Below are positions 18,132 to 28,959 of a stretch of 64,000 nt of DNA, piece by piece. A program made the translations under genes and the position numbers. Source of the stretch: Eukaryota sp. TZLM1-RC (lineage: Eukaryota > Metamonada: BaSk clade); contig JAUPSS010000010.1 of assembly GCA_040285825.1 (NCBI GenBank), forward strand, positions 248,001 through 312,000, given 5' to 3'. Within the stretch, counting starts at the first letter, position 1. The number at the start of each line of letters is the position of its first letter. The notes beneath the pieces are model-generated. The model saw nothing but the letters and a program-made list of their open reading frames with translations. It ran no database searches and was not told the DNA's origin.

Positions 18132-20874
18132 ATGTCTCTAAAACAGTCAACAGCAGCTTCTTCTATACAACCTACTATCTCCTTACACAAACAACAATGT
18201 ATAACTCCTTTTTGGGATGGTTTGTAATATTTCCTGTGTTTCATTAACCTTAGGTGGACCCCTCTGTAACTCGCATGACAATCGTTATTTTTACACATCA
18301 AGTGGATCCAATATCCGTGTCATCGACACTCATTCACTTCCAACATCCACCATTCACCCTTCTGAACAAGCTTCCATTGTTTCTATTACCACTGCACCTA
18401 ATCTTCTCGCCGTTTCCCACTCTAATAATATCATTCGTATATATAACACCAACCACACTTCCCTCTCTTCACTCTCTTCTCTTCGTCTTCCCATCAAAAG
18501 CTCTACCGTCACTTCAGCCATGGCATTGGATTCAGATGGTTTTCGTCTCGCTGTGGGAACGACTGATGGACAGTGCTTGGTCTACAACATTGCCAGCTCC
18601 ACAGGTGCTGACCAATCTCAGGTCATGTCACCCAAAGTCGCCTGTATCACTTTGATTGGTTCTAGTCCAATCAAATTGATTAGATTTGTTCAAGGTTGGG
18701 ACAATGAATTTTTGGTTGGTTTTGAATCTGGAAATTTGGGAATCTTTTCAATTAAAAACAAAAAATTTAATGAATTTTTTGACTTTCAATCGAATTTGAT
18801 TGATTTATTGATCGTTAAATCCTTTTTGTTTGCAGTGGGGCACGACGGTAGAGTCTGTATGTTCAAAATGCTCAATCAAAATGATAGCAATCATGATTTG
18901 ATTGATTGCTCACACTATTCAACTGTTTCTTTGATTCAAACCCCATCATCAATCATTTTTCAATCGAACCATCTCTTAGTTGCCGGAAACCAAGGAAGTA
19001 TCAACGTGATTGATATTGATTTCATCGAGGGTTTAATAACTCTCGATGACGATCACAGTCATTTTCCCAATCGGAAACTAACTCCGCTTTTGGAAAGTCA
19101 GTCAATCACGAATTCTGGTACTCCACTAGTGAAGTTGATCAACTGCACTGATGATAACTCTTTTTGGTCAATAGATTCTGAAATGACTTTTACATTGATT
19201 AATTTAGATAATAATTTAGTATTCAAAGACACTGCTGGTTATCTAGGTTTTCCCGAAGATATTATCGATTTAGTCACTATTCCACTCAAGGACTTCACTA
19301 ATGATGGTTTGCAGGGTCAAAAAGTTGACGTGAAAGGTCAGAATGCCGTTGATTTTTTCACAATTGCGGCAACACAAACCAATCATTTATTACTCATTAA
19401 GGATAGTCAGTTTAAACTCTTTACTGGTCATTCTGATATAGTAATGTCAATTGACTGGAGACGAGCTGAAATTTTCAAGGGTTTGGAGAAGGGATCATTC
19501 GGGCTATTAGTTACTAGTGGTAAAGATGGCGTAGTTATTGTTTGGAATATTTGTTATAATCAATCAAAGAATAATTACCTTCCCTTTTTGACACCAATCA
19601 CTTCAATCAAGATGACGTGCCCAGTCAGTTTGGTCAAGCTTGGTCTTGTTAAGAATGATCTTTTTGAACTTTTCACGGTTTCTGCTGATGGAGTTGTTAA
19701 AAAATTCACAGTCAACCACGATGGCAATCCCCAAAATTTAAAAATTTCCAACAATTGGAACCATTACGGATCTTCAAAAGACATCAACTCTTTAGATGTC
19801 TCTGTCAATAATAAATACCTCTCCTTCGCCGGCCAAGACAAAAATCTATCTTTGTTGCTATCAAAAGACGGTTCTGTTGTGTCGAAAGTTCAAAAAGCTC
19901 ATAAAAGAGGTGTGTGGTCAACGGAATTCTCGACTTTTGAACGAGCTATTGTGACCTGTGGAGCTGACGGGTTTGTTAGAATGTGGTCAGTACCAGATTT
20001 ACAGCTAGTCAAGACTTTTCAAGGTCACACGTCACCAGTTCTAAAATCATTTATTTTAAACCCCAATCAAATTTTTTCCCAGTCAGCTGATGGATGTGTT
20101 CGTATTTTCAATGTTAAGACAGGTTCAGTTGATTGTGTTGTAGCAGTCACTAATTGTAAACTTTGGTCTTGTGGGTTCTTTGGTTGGCCAAGGAAAATCC
20201 AACACTTTAAAAGTTTCGAATATGTCACCAAATATTTGGTTTTGGGATCGGCTGAAGGTGAAATTTTCTATTATATTGATAATTCAAGGGACATTTTGGA
20301 AGCTCAGCTTGCTGAACGAGAAGAATTGATACAGCAAAAAGAAAAATTAAATCGTTTATTTAAACAACAAGAATATTTTTCAGCTGCCAAATATGCACTT
20401 TCTCTGGATTTCTCGAAGGGTCTTTTAAAGTCAATTCCCTTTTTGACCAATGATGAGTTGTCACGATTCGTTGAAGAACTTTCCACGCCATTTACTGAGT
20501 GTGTAGGTCAAAATGATGATGTCGGTCGATCAGAATTAGAAAGACTTTTTGATCTGGTCTGTAATTGGACAGGTTTTTCCAAGTATTCTTTTACTGGAAT
20601 CAGAGTGTTATTCACAATTCTGCAGCATTACTCATTTAAAGAATTACAGAAGGTTAAGTCGATAGAATCGTATTTGACAACACTTTTGCCACTATGCCAG
20701 CGTTATTTTGATCGGGTATCACGTTTACAAAAGTCAATAAAAATGTTTGGTCAAGAAAATTCCTCTAGTTTTGAGCTTTCTATGGACTCGAATTCTTTTA
20801 ATGATGTTGGTGAAATTAATAGTATTTTTAATTCTATTTCCGTTTTAGATCGTCAGCAAAGTTTAATTCAATAG
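18132..20874 (+). CDS. UTP13: U3 snoRNP WD40 protein Utp13/TBL3, two exons
   Basis: The true start is ATG 18132 (MSLKQSTAASSIQP). Exon 1 ends at 18219, a 34-nt intron (18220-18253) follows, and exon 2 runs to the TAG at 20874, giving 902 residues. Splicing makes FWDGGPLCNS, the conserved F..GG start of the family. WD repeats fill residues ~30-690, e.g. LFTGHSDIVMSIDW, LVTSGKDGVVIVWN, AHKRGVWSTEFS, CGADGFVRMWSVPD, QSADGCVRIFNVKTG. The C-terminal Utp13 domain begins at REELIQQKEKLNRLFKQQ. The protein is part of the UTP-B module of the nucleolar small-subunit processome that cleaves pre-18S rRNA. It is somewhat longer than yeast and human homologues (about 810-820). Confidence 0.93.
18220..18253 (+). 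other. 34-nt intron in UTP13
   Basis: Starts GTTTGTAATA, ends TTAACCTTAG. It has the same length and the same six-base donor as the eS30 intron. Removing it joins GATG to GTGGACCC in frame. Confidence 0.88.
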
Positions 20875-21139
20875 TTTTTGTTTAGTTTTGTTTATTAGTT
20901 TTTTAATTGGATTGTTACATTAGTTCATCTTAATAAATAGTTTTGGTGACAAGGTCAATTGCTTTGAAAATTATAATTTTTGCCAATATCTACCCTTAAA
21001 ACGAATTAAGATGTTCACGTTTGACTACAGTTGTCAAAAACTCAAAAATTGTTGTTTGTCCAATGGCAGTTTGTGAAACTCTGCACAAATTTTTTTTTCA
21101 GCTGGCTATTTAAACAGATTCAACGAAAAGCAAAAAAAA
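20875..21139. other. Spacer after UTP13
   Basis: AT-rich; no gene or repeat recognised. R2-like RT sequence begins at about 21140. Confidence 0.45.
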
Positions 21140-21517
21140 TTGTTACCATTTCAATACAGTATTAATACCACTGATGGAGTTGCTTCAGCAGCTTTGCTAC
21201 AGATGTTTTATTTCATCAAAATGAACCCAATGTTTGCATGTTGTTGAATTTTAGTAATCCCTTCAATTCAATTCATCGGTGCAATATTCATGGTGCTTTG
21301 CTACAATAATTGCCGGAATTAATGCCTTATTTCCAATCAACATATTGAACATATTCTAATTTGCATTATGGTAATTTTATTTTGAAATCTTCACGTGGTG
21401 TTAAACCAGGAGATCCTTTAGGACCACTTTTGTTTTGTCTGGCCATTCATCCAATTTTGTTACAAATTCAAGCAATGTTGCTTTCCTTAAATATGATTGC
21501 TTATATGGATGCTGTTG

Positions 21518-21609
21518 TGTTGGCGCCCTAAGGCTTATATAATATGATTAAAAAATAAATCAAATTTTCCTCATTGATTTTTCTTTATTACGAAAGACTT
21601 TAGGCAACA
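21518..21609 (+). repeat. Family B 5' LTR (92 bp)
   Basis: TGTTGGCGCC to TTTAGGCAACA; followed by ATAATTATTGGCC, the primer-binding-like motif. Confidence 0.9.
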
Positions 21610-21622
21610 ATAATTATTGGCC
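21610..21622 (+). other. Primer-binding-like site of family B
   Basis: ATAATTATTGGCC directly after the LTR. The same motif follows the LTRs at 40346 and 62438. Confidence 0.55.
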
Positions 21623-22877
21623 ATTTTAAAGTCAAGGTATACCATTAATAACTCTAACAAACCTTAACACTCAACCAGCAAGATAATTGTAACATGTCAG
21701 ACACCCTCAGAAAAGGATATCTCTGACAATCAGCCATCTTCATCCCTTCAAATGCAACAGGACCAGGAACAACAAACACAACAAACACCTACACACAATA
21801 AGAAGGACAACGAAGCAACGGACCCGGCTCCCACCTCCTCCTTAACAAAAGAAAAAGACGAAAGAGGGACGAGGTCCCTCCTTCCACAAAAGTAGTTTCG
21901 CATGGAACAGGAGCGGAGCTAGGTTCCACATCTCCTTCCAAACCAAAAAACGAGGTAACGAGAACGGACCCGGTTCCCTCTCCCCTCGAGAATAAGAGAT
22001 TTGTCGACGGAGGTAACGAGAACGGTCCTGGCTCCCTCTCCTCTCCAAATGTAGAACCTGTTGTTAAGGTAACGGATGAAAATCCCACCTTAAAGAAGTC
22101 GACCCCTTGAGCAGAGTATGATGAATTTTATGCTCAACTAGATGACAAAAGGAAGACGACTCCAGTGATGGATTCTACAAACTCCTAACAAGAACACGGA
22201 GCTTTACCTTGAATCAATGGACTTTTATCCATTCGAGCAGCTCCCTCCCTTATGGAGCCAAACACAAAAAAAAGTCGACTACATACGAGGTTACGAGTAG
22301 AAACTCCACCTCCACTTTTATTGTACTACAATGGCAAGGCTACGTTCGTTGCTCCTCTGATTTTTATAGTCGTAAAGCCAGTATTTTAACAACAAAAGAC
22401 GCCGCCTTCAGGTTTCTGAAGTTTGTTACTTTGCTGACTGTTATTTTTGATCCAACATAGACCCTGAATGATCATTAGCGAATCCTTTCTTCGATTCCAT
22501 GATACCTTTACTAAACGACACTACCACGTTTCTCGTTTACGAAAAAGCGAAGAAGCAGAACGCCTTTATAAAGCGATTACAACATACACAACAAAGTATT
22601 CAAACATACAGATCTTGGAACGAGGCCCTTTTCAGTTATTGCTTACTACACTATACTAACATTATTATAAGAGAGTCATAGTACATCAATTGTCGATCTT
22701 AAAAACGTAAAACCAGTGTTTGTGCGAATCCCAATCACTACAAAGATAATTGTAGACAATAGAAAACAATAGAATTCAGTATTTAGTTCTCAATATTTAT
22801 AGTTATTTAGTCATTTGTTCATAGTTTTAGTTTCATATTCATATAAGCTGATTTATTTTGAAAAAGGGAAGAAGCAG

Positions 22878-22969
22878 TGTTGGCGCCCTAAGGCTTATAT
22901 AATATGATTAGAAAATAAATCAACTTTTCATCATTGATTTTTCTTTATAACAATAGACTTTAGGCAACA
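22878..22969 (+). repeat. Family B 3' LTR (92 bp)
   Basis: Preceded by the polypurine tract GAAAAAGGGAAGAAGCAG. It is the same length as the 5' LTR, with a handful of differences. Confidence 0.9.
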
Positions 22970-23140
22970 GTTGTTCTTATTGGTGGTTTAACGATTGTCA
23001 GAGAAGCAACTTGATGTTTCAAAGAATTATTCAACAAAATTGGCCTTCAACTTAATTTACTTAAATGTGTTTTACTTTCAAATTCTCCAGTTTCAACAAT
23101 AGTTGATGCTATTGAAATTCAAAAGATTTTGAGTGGTCCA

Positions 23141-23465
23141 ATTGTATCCACGTTTAATTTTGCGAAAGGGCAGTCAGCCCACAGGGAACCAATTGAGGGA
23201 GTCTTTGATTGCTTTACTGGTGCTGTTTTCTGGCAACTAGGACAACGTTCTATATGCTTGATGAGATCTTTTCCCATGTTTGGCCAGTAGAAATCGTTTT
23301 TGGGAAAGTTTATGAAGACTTTCGTTTTTGCTGGGGTAGCCTGATTGGGCTTAACCGTGTATTAGGTTGAGTGCCGTCTTCCTTAGTTTGGTCGGAATTA
23401 TCATTGAATTATGTTGATTTAACCAGATTCCTGTGTTTTTGCATAGTGTAGCGTGTTTGAATACT
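23141..23465 (-). pseudogene. Family B integrase fragment
   Basis: The minus strand reads WLNQHNSMIIPTKLRKTALN LIHG, then the HHCC finger (FYWPNMGKDLIKHIERCPSCQKTAP), then SLWADCPFAKLNVDTIGPL. The left end joins R2-like RT sequence at ~23140. It is not linked to an LTR. Confidence 0.7.
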
Positions 23466-23520
23466 TTTCTTTCTAATATTTTTTTATTTTGAAACGCAAA
23501 CAAAACAACTAAACAAAAAA

Positions 23521-24415
23521 CTAGAACTCAATATCCTCAATACACGCATCAACATCATCAAACCTCTTCAATACGCCATTTTCATATTCTATTCCTAATT
23601 GTAGCAGTGCTTTGGTTATCATTTCGGGAATTGCATCAAGAATACTGAAAACAATTCTGTTGTGCCAGAAATTGAAGTTCAATTCTTTTCCTGCTCTTTC
23701 TTTTATTAAACTTCTGAAACCTTCGAGAACTTTAATGCCAGATATTCCAATGTTACCAAAAAGAGAAACAGCAAATGGAGCCAGCTGATACTTGACATGC
23801 TCAACACATCCTAGCTGAGATAAGGGTTCATTGTACTTTTTTTTTGATTTTGCTCTTTTCAGCAGAGCAAAGTGGAGTTTCATATTTTTTGGCAAAATCA
23901 ATTGCTGAGTCTTTACAAACATCAACAGTGACAACATCAACAACTTAGATCACACCATCAGACCCAGGGGTAATTAAATCAGCACGGCGTTTCCCAAAAG
24001 TATTTTCGTCTTCATTTTCAGATAACATTCGCACAAGTGGTTCAACAAAAGCTTCAATGTGATGACTTTTGCACACAGCGTAAAGTTGGTCTCTAACAGC
24101 ATCGTGAACAACTGAGCGATATGTAATATTAAATTTGCAATTAAATAAATGATTCAGATTGATGAGCTGACCACAACGACAAATCAAATCATTTGGCACA
24201 CTACATGGCCATAGAAAACACCTCATCCTGAAGGCAATTGTCCATTGATGATCATTTAATAATAAGCCATATACATTTGGAATCTGGGAAATGAGACAAC
24301 TTGAGCTACTTTCCTTAAGATCAATTAGAAAGTTTGCAAAAACGGGATTCTTTTCTTTAGCCAAGCTAAGACGAACAGTGAAATCCAAGTTTTCAAAAAC
24401 TTTTAATATCTTTTT
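23521..24415 (-). pseudogene. R2-like post-RT region and endonuclease
   Basis: The minus strand gives FTVRLSLAKEKNPVFANFL, the CCHC knuckle (CRCGQLINLNHLFNCKFN), YRSVVHDAVRDQLYAVCKS and the endonuclease core KRRADLITPGSDGV. A stop at 23945 follows, then a shifted frame to DVDACIEDIEF. It is the same subfamily as 50881-52412. The RT is missing. The 5' edge meets unique sequence near 24420. Confidence 0.82.
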
Positions 24416-24512
24416 CTACAATTTAGCAATTTTTTCTCCCTCCCTTAGTCAACCCTCTCGTATTTCACTTTCTGTCACGGCGTCAAAGTCGTATTTTTTC
24501 TGTGTCAAAACG

Positions 24513-24926
24513 ATGCCATTGGCTGATAGTGACTCTGATACTGATTGGAACGCCCAAGTAAAGATTCTACCAGTCAGATCAAGCTCATCTCCTTCACTCC
24601 TCCACTCTCCCCACAATACAAGCTATGCTCAAAATTTATCTCAAAAAAATTTCAATTCAAAAACTGATCATTGTACCAGAAAAAACACACAAAAACCACA
24701 ATTGCGTTCCTTACGTTCTGTTTTGCGCTCTATCAACAACTCCGTTTCTCGAAATTTGTTTTCCCCACCTCAAATTGGAAAAAGTCATAAATCTACCACC
24801 GACAACAATTATGGCTCAACTAACAGAATTCATCATGGCTCGCATGTTGTGATAGATTGGCTTTATTCCAAGAATGCAAACAAGATTACTATAAACAACA
24901 ACAATGCAAAGCAATATTCTAAATAA
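24513..24926 (+). CDS. Hypothetical low-complexity protein, possibly truncated
   Basis: 137 residues from ATG 24513, MPLADSDSDTDWNAQVKILP, then Ser/Asn/Lys-rich sequence ending NNNNAKQYSK. I recognise no domain. The acidic start and polar composition suit the N-terminus of a larger intracellular protein. R2-like fragments lie within 10-100 bp on both sides, so an original 3' part may have been displaced. It could also be a chance ORF. Confidence 0.35.
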   Translation: MPLADSDSDTDWNAQVKILPVRSSSSPSLLHSPHNTSYAQNLSQKNFNSKTDHCTRKNTQKPQLRSLRSVLRSINNSVSRNLFSPPQIGKSHKSTTDNNYGSTNRIHHGSHVVIDWLYSKNANKITINNNNAKQYSK

Positions 24927-24933
24927 GTGATCA

Positions 24934-25629
24934 CTAACAGAATGAAGGTAGATTCTCACTATTTACGGGTTCATGAGCACGTACATTGTAAAACTCAGTA
25001 ATACTTGAAAGTATCGAGTTAAAATAACGTGGTAGAGCCTTAAAGAGTGAAAAAACAATTCTGTTCTTCCAAATAAGTTGATCAAAAGAACATCCTGAGT
25101 CTTTTAAGAAACTGTCTAAATCATTCAAGAAAGATAGTCCTTTCCTGCCTAAAGTACCAAAAATAGAAATTCCAATTGGAACAAAAACGATGTTTCTGAT
25201 CCGTTGTTTGTTCAAACGTACAAGTAAATCATTATACTTCGAGTGCTTGCTCCTTTCTGCATTCTTGAGGGTTGATTCAATGTCCAAAGACGAAGACAAC
25301 TTCCAAGGAGAAACAGTTGTACAATCAATAATGAATTCCTGGCCACTATGCCAAGCACATTGAATGTCACCTCTTTTTTGACTTTGAGCAAGCTGCATTT
25401 CATCAAAAACTGGTTCTAGTCGTACTGGATGATGGGCACTCTTCAACAAATCATAAATGCAATCGCGAACGGCATTGTGAATTATCGACCTCTTCTGAGT
25501 GAACTTCCTACAAGATAAGACATGAGTATAGGAAGCAACTGCTCCACATTTACAACGAATATTTGTTAAACACTGAGGGGGAGGTAAGTTCAAACGTAGT
25601 CTCATGTTGTTGTTTGTTCTTCTATTCAA
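24934..25629 (-). pseudogene. R2-like endonuclease fragment
   Basis: 231 open residues: CLTNIRCKCGAVASYTHVLSC (CCHC knuckle), SIIHNAVRDCIYDLL, QKRGDIQCAWHSGQEFIIDC (endonuclease core Asp residues), VFVPIGISIFGTLGRKG, NRIVFSLFKALPRYFN. This subfamily differs from the one at 23.5 kb. It is uninterrupted but lacks the RT, and it is joined at 25630 to a plus-strand N-terminal piece. Confidence 0.82.
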
Positions 25630-26392
25630 ACAAAAAAATTAGTTGCTGAAAATTCGCAAGAACAAAAAGAAAAAATAGTTCCTTTAAATCTTGGATCACA
25701 ATCAAAATGTTTGAAAGGTTCTAAAAAATGTTCGATTTGTGGTATCAGTAATCATAAATCTGAACATGCCCTGAAAAACAAAATAGTGAAATTGAATTAA
25801 AATCTGCTCAACAAATCCTCCAATGTTCCATTCCAGTTGATGCCGACCTAAATTGTGCTGAAAAAAATGATTCTGACGATCTTCCTTTAAATGCTTCTGG
25901 TGCTCACTCTCATTCCCCTTCTGAAAACAATAATTTTTGTTGTCCATTTCGCAAAAAAGATGTTACAGATTCAAGAAATGAAAACTTTTGTTTTGCACGA
26001 ATTGTAAAACTGCTGCTACTGTTAGACCTCCAATTCAGATTCCAGTAGAAATTAGCCCCGCAAGTACAATTCCCTTCTCAATGGAAATGCGAAGTTTTAC
26101 TTCTGAATTAAAAAATAATAAGTGGAATATTTCATTTTTCTGGAAATATTTTGCTAAAAAAACAAAAAATGTTTTAAAACAAAATTTTGGAATAAGAAAA
26201 TTGTAAAATCAAAAGTTATCCGAATGTTCTGCTTACGTCGTCGTTATAGAGCTGCAAAACAGTCCTTGTTTTCCTCTTCTTTGGCTGATGCAAATTCTGA
26301 AACTCTTGAAAAACTTCAAAAGTTTTATTCTCAAAAAAATTTCAAGTGCAGCAAGCCTGGTGTTTGTCCTTTTTACGTTGATGATGCCTGTT
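25630..26392 (+). pseudogene. R2-like element N-terminal region
   Basis: Plus-strand frames read CLKGSKKCSICGISNHKSEHA, a C2H2-type finger. Further on come EISPASTIPFSMEMRSF and then CLRRRYRAAKQSLFSSSLADANSE with KCSKPGVCPFYVDDAC. A finger followed by a basic region fits the DNA-binding N-terminus of R2-clade proteins. Frameshifts occur near 25790, 25990 and 26205. Confidence 0.6.
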
Positions 26393-26449
26393 AAAAAGGC
26401 ATGTGCCACTGTCTGGACATTAGAAGAGTGAATACTCCACTTGGGTCAA

Positions 26450-27557
26450 TCACATCTTCGATCCTTGTTGATACATTTGAAATAAACATAATAATTTATT
26501 TAAATGAATCCCACATAAAAACAAAAATAAACTAAGAAAACCATAAACTAAAATAAAATGTTGATTGAAAAAATTACTCCAATTTACCTTCACAATATCA
26601 TCGTCAGAACCTTCTAAAGGAATTTTAGTTCGTCGCTCTTCAAGTTTTAATTTACTGTAAGAAATAGATCCGACAATTGCCAGTAATAACCCAAATAAAT
26701 TAAATAAAGTTAAAGAAGCATCACCAAAGACATTAAATAAGCCAAAAACTGTTTGGAGAATTGTTTTAATTTGTCCTGTAATTGAAGTAGCTAATCTGTA
26801 ATTCAGTAGCTGAATTATATTGAGTATTTAGGAATATCGTATAATTCAATAACAAACCCATAACTGATGACCCAATTAATACCAACCAAAACCCAAACGA
26901 ACTATAAGATTTAACAGAATAAAAAAATGTGTAAAATGATCCAGAAAAAAGGTTCAAAATTAAAACAAAGAATATTGATATTAAATTATTATAAAATAAA
27001 AGTTCAGTGGTGGAAAGTCTTTCAACTTTTCCCAATTTACTGAATGTAAATATAATGCAGTAGCGAAACAGTTAAATAAACAAACTGCATAACCTAAAGG
27101 GGAAAAATAAAGATCACCAACAGAACAAAAAACGGCACCAGATACCATTAGCAGAATGGAATCTAGTTGTGGTGGGGGAGGAAGCTTACCAGAGGTCCTA
27201 AACCTTTAGAACAACAAGAACAATGATAAGAGTGGAGAATCTTCGAAGAGTCGAAAAGACAGCAATGTTAATCAATCTCAAAGACCAAAGACCGGTAACG
27301 ACCATAGCAAGAAAAGAAAGAGCTAGAGGTAGAACTGACAGAAAGACTGGCCATTTGAGTCGACGTATCTTAATAAACCGGGTGAGGTGAAGAAAAGGGA
27401 GAACAAGCATGGAAAAGGTCATCTGCAAGAGTGTAAGGATGAGAGAAGGTACATTATATCCAGCTAGTGTGTACTTGTTGAAAATGGTGATGGCAAGTGA
27501 AGCTGAACCATATAGAAAGCAAAAGAAGAGACTCAAGGAAGGGTGGTTGACCATCAA
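26450..27557 (-). pseudogene. SLC35D-like nucleotide-sugar transporter with three frame breaks
   Basis: Segment 1 (27557-27205): MMVNHPSLSLFF, FNKYTLAGYNVPSLILTLLQM, INIAVFSTLRRFSTL. Segment 2 (~27204-27040, frame shifted): RTSGKLPPPPQLDSILLMVSG, GDLYFSPLGYAVCLFNCFAT. Segment 3 (27035-26790): KVERLSTTELLFYNNLISI, LLNYTIFLNTQYNSA. Segment 4: ITGQIKTILQTVFGLFNVFG to GSISYSKLKLEERR. Together these are one complete Golgi UDP/GDP-sugar antiporter of the SLC35D/Vrg4 group. The segments join without loss of homology, so the breaks look like small indels (one base near 27205 and near 27035; a 19-bp imperfect duplication near 26790), not introns. It may be a recent pseudogene, or an artefact of base-calling. 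Confidence 0.72.
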
Positions 27558-27719
27558 AGAACAGACTTGTAAATTAAAAGTTGTAATCCATCTTAAAGAA
27601 ACACTTAAAACCTAAGTTACCGAGTGCGAAGATCTTTTGATTGAACTCGGTGACTGTGCACAGAGTGTGTCAATTATGTTTTAAAAAGATTTTTGTATTT
27701 ATTGAATTTGCACACTTAA

Positions 27720-28575
27720 TTAAATTAACTCATAACTAATGGGACGACTATCATTGAACCAAGATTTCCTCTACAAAATCTTGATCTGCTTGCTGTCTAG
27801 CTAAAGCTTCTCTTATTCAATTGAAAAACCGAGGTAATCTATTAATAATGGCAAATTGATTATGTGAACGCCATAAAAAATATCAAATCTTTTCATTGTT
27901 TTTTCTTGCACCATTTTTTGAAAGTCATTCAAAAAAGTTTCTGCTTCATCTGATAATCTTCCATTTATCGAAAATGGGAAAGCAATAAAAACCAGCTGTG
28001 CATTTCTATCGGCATTAGCCTCTTCAATATCTTTATCATATTTTTTATGTTTCTCTTTTGCTTTAAAATCAAGAGTAGTCACAGGATTAAGTTTTCTTCT
28101 GTGAACCAAAGTATCATTTGCAACATTACATGAGACAAAGTCAACAATAACTTCAGAATTATCAATCCAATCACAGTATACATCACCTCTATCATCAGAA
28201 CCAAAATTATTCAGAGAAAGTGTTTCCTTCATCAGGGGCTCTTTGATACACGATATTCTTGCAGTTTGTGCCATATTGAAAACAGTGTTTCTAACAGCAT
28301 CATGTAATGAAGAACGATAAGTTATCAATTTAGAGCAATTCAGAGCATGGCGCAAAGTGAATTGAGGGGAATTCGAACAAATACATTTTTCTTTTGATAA
28401 AAATTGATTAATGGGGATATTCAAATATAATCTCATTTTTGTTACAAATGCTTCATTTGTGGCACACAATCCAAATCTTCGTGGTACAATGGTTACAAAA
28501 AGTGAAGAATCTGATGACTTGTTTTCACAAACACCCTTTTCCAATAACAATGAGTGGAGATCTTGATTTAAAACA
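27720..28575 (-). pseudogene. R2-like endonuclease fragment
   Basis: 245 open residues: PRRFGLCATNEAFVTKMRLYL, CCHC knuckle KCICSNSPQFTLRHALNCSK, SLHDAVRNTVFNMAQTARI, DDRGDVYCDWIDNSEVIVDF, AQLVFIAFPFSINGRL. Nearly the same protein as the plus-strand fragment at 14.9-15.75 kb, and uninterrupted here. The 3' flank (TAACTCATAACTAATGGGAC) is shared with that copy. Confidence 0.85.
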
Positions 28576-28912
28576 GCCGAGCTGCATATATTACATTTCA
28601 GATGGAAGCTTGATTTTTAATGTTAAAATTTTGTTGAAAAAGAAAACCAAATCATCAATGTATTCAGGACATTGGTTCACCGTGGATTTTAACATGTCAA
28701 AAGTGATCATTGATGGACCAGGCGCTTTTCCAGATGGTGAGTGGTTAATCAATTTAAATATGTGGTTAAATCGAATTGTTTTTACCATTTTCAAATCAAT
28801 TCCTAAAATGATTTCGAAAGCTTTGATGTTTGTCAGTGCACATTACGAAGACATTGCTGATGTAAGGTTTAATAGTGTGGAAGCTTGTTTTGAAGATATT
28901 GACTTTTAGACT
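28576..28912. pseudogene. R2-like scraps in both orientations
   Basis: The minus strand 28794-28591 codes for an RT start (LINHSPSGKAPGPSMITFDML). The plus strand 28745-28909 codes for the extreme C-terminus (NRIVFTIFKSIPKMISKALM, VEACFEDIDF). The two pieces meet within ~50 bp. Confidence 0.65.
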
Positions 28913-28959
28913 GTGCTTTGGAAAATAAATTAAAATTATCAAAATTGTTTTTAATTCAA

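Larger units (their letters stand above)
21514..22973 (+). mobile_element. Short internally deleted family B LTR element, TSD GTTG
   Basis: The element is 21518-22969, 1452 bp, with two 92-bp LTRs and the 4-bp duplication GTTG at 21514-21517 and 22970-22973. The internal part keeps only a decayed gag (match to the gag at 62680 onward, e.g. the stretch reading HLEP...FEQLPPLW), then jumps to the family 3' UTR and polypurine tract. With no pol it must have moved using enzymes from elsewhere. Confidence 0.88.
21140..23140 (+). pseudogene. R2-like RT fragment split by an LTR element
   Basis: The left part (21140-21517) carries the fingers/palm with SRGVKPGDPLGPLLFCLAIHP and MIAYMDAV (YMDD box, last Asp lost to Ala). 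The right part (22974-23140) continues LIGG, FNKIGLQLNLLKCVLLSN. Removing 21518-22969 and one GTTG reads AYMDAVVLIGG without a break. Other stops are present, so the copy was already dead or has decayed. Confidence 0.82.

Noticed and set aside
18119-18301. Minus-strand ORF with several Cys residues overlapping the UTP13 start
   Set aside because: It overlaps UTP13 exon 1, its intron and exon 2, which are well supported; the Cys pattern matches no finger.
27160-27210. A short intron (27 or 41 nt) explaining the first frame break of the SLC35D-like gene
   Set aside because: The protein homology runs through the segment, and neither candidate joins the two frames correctly.
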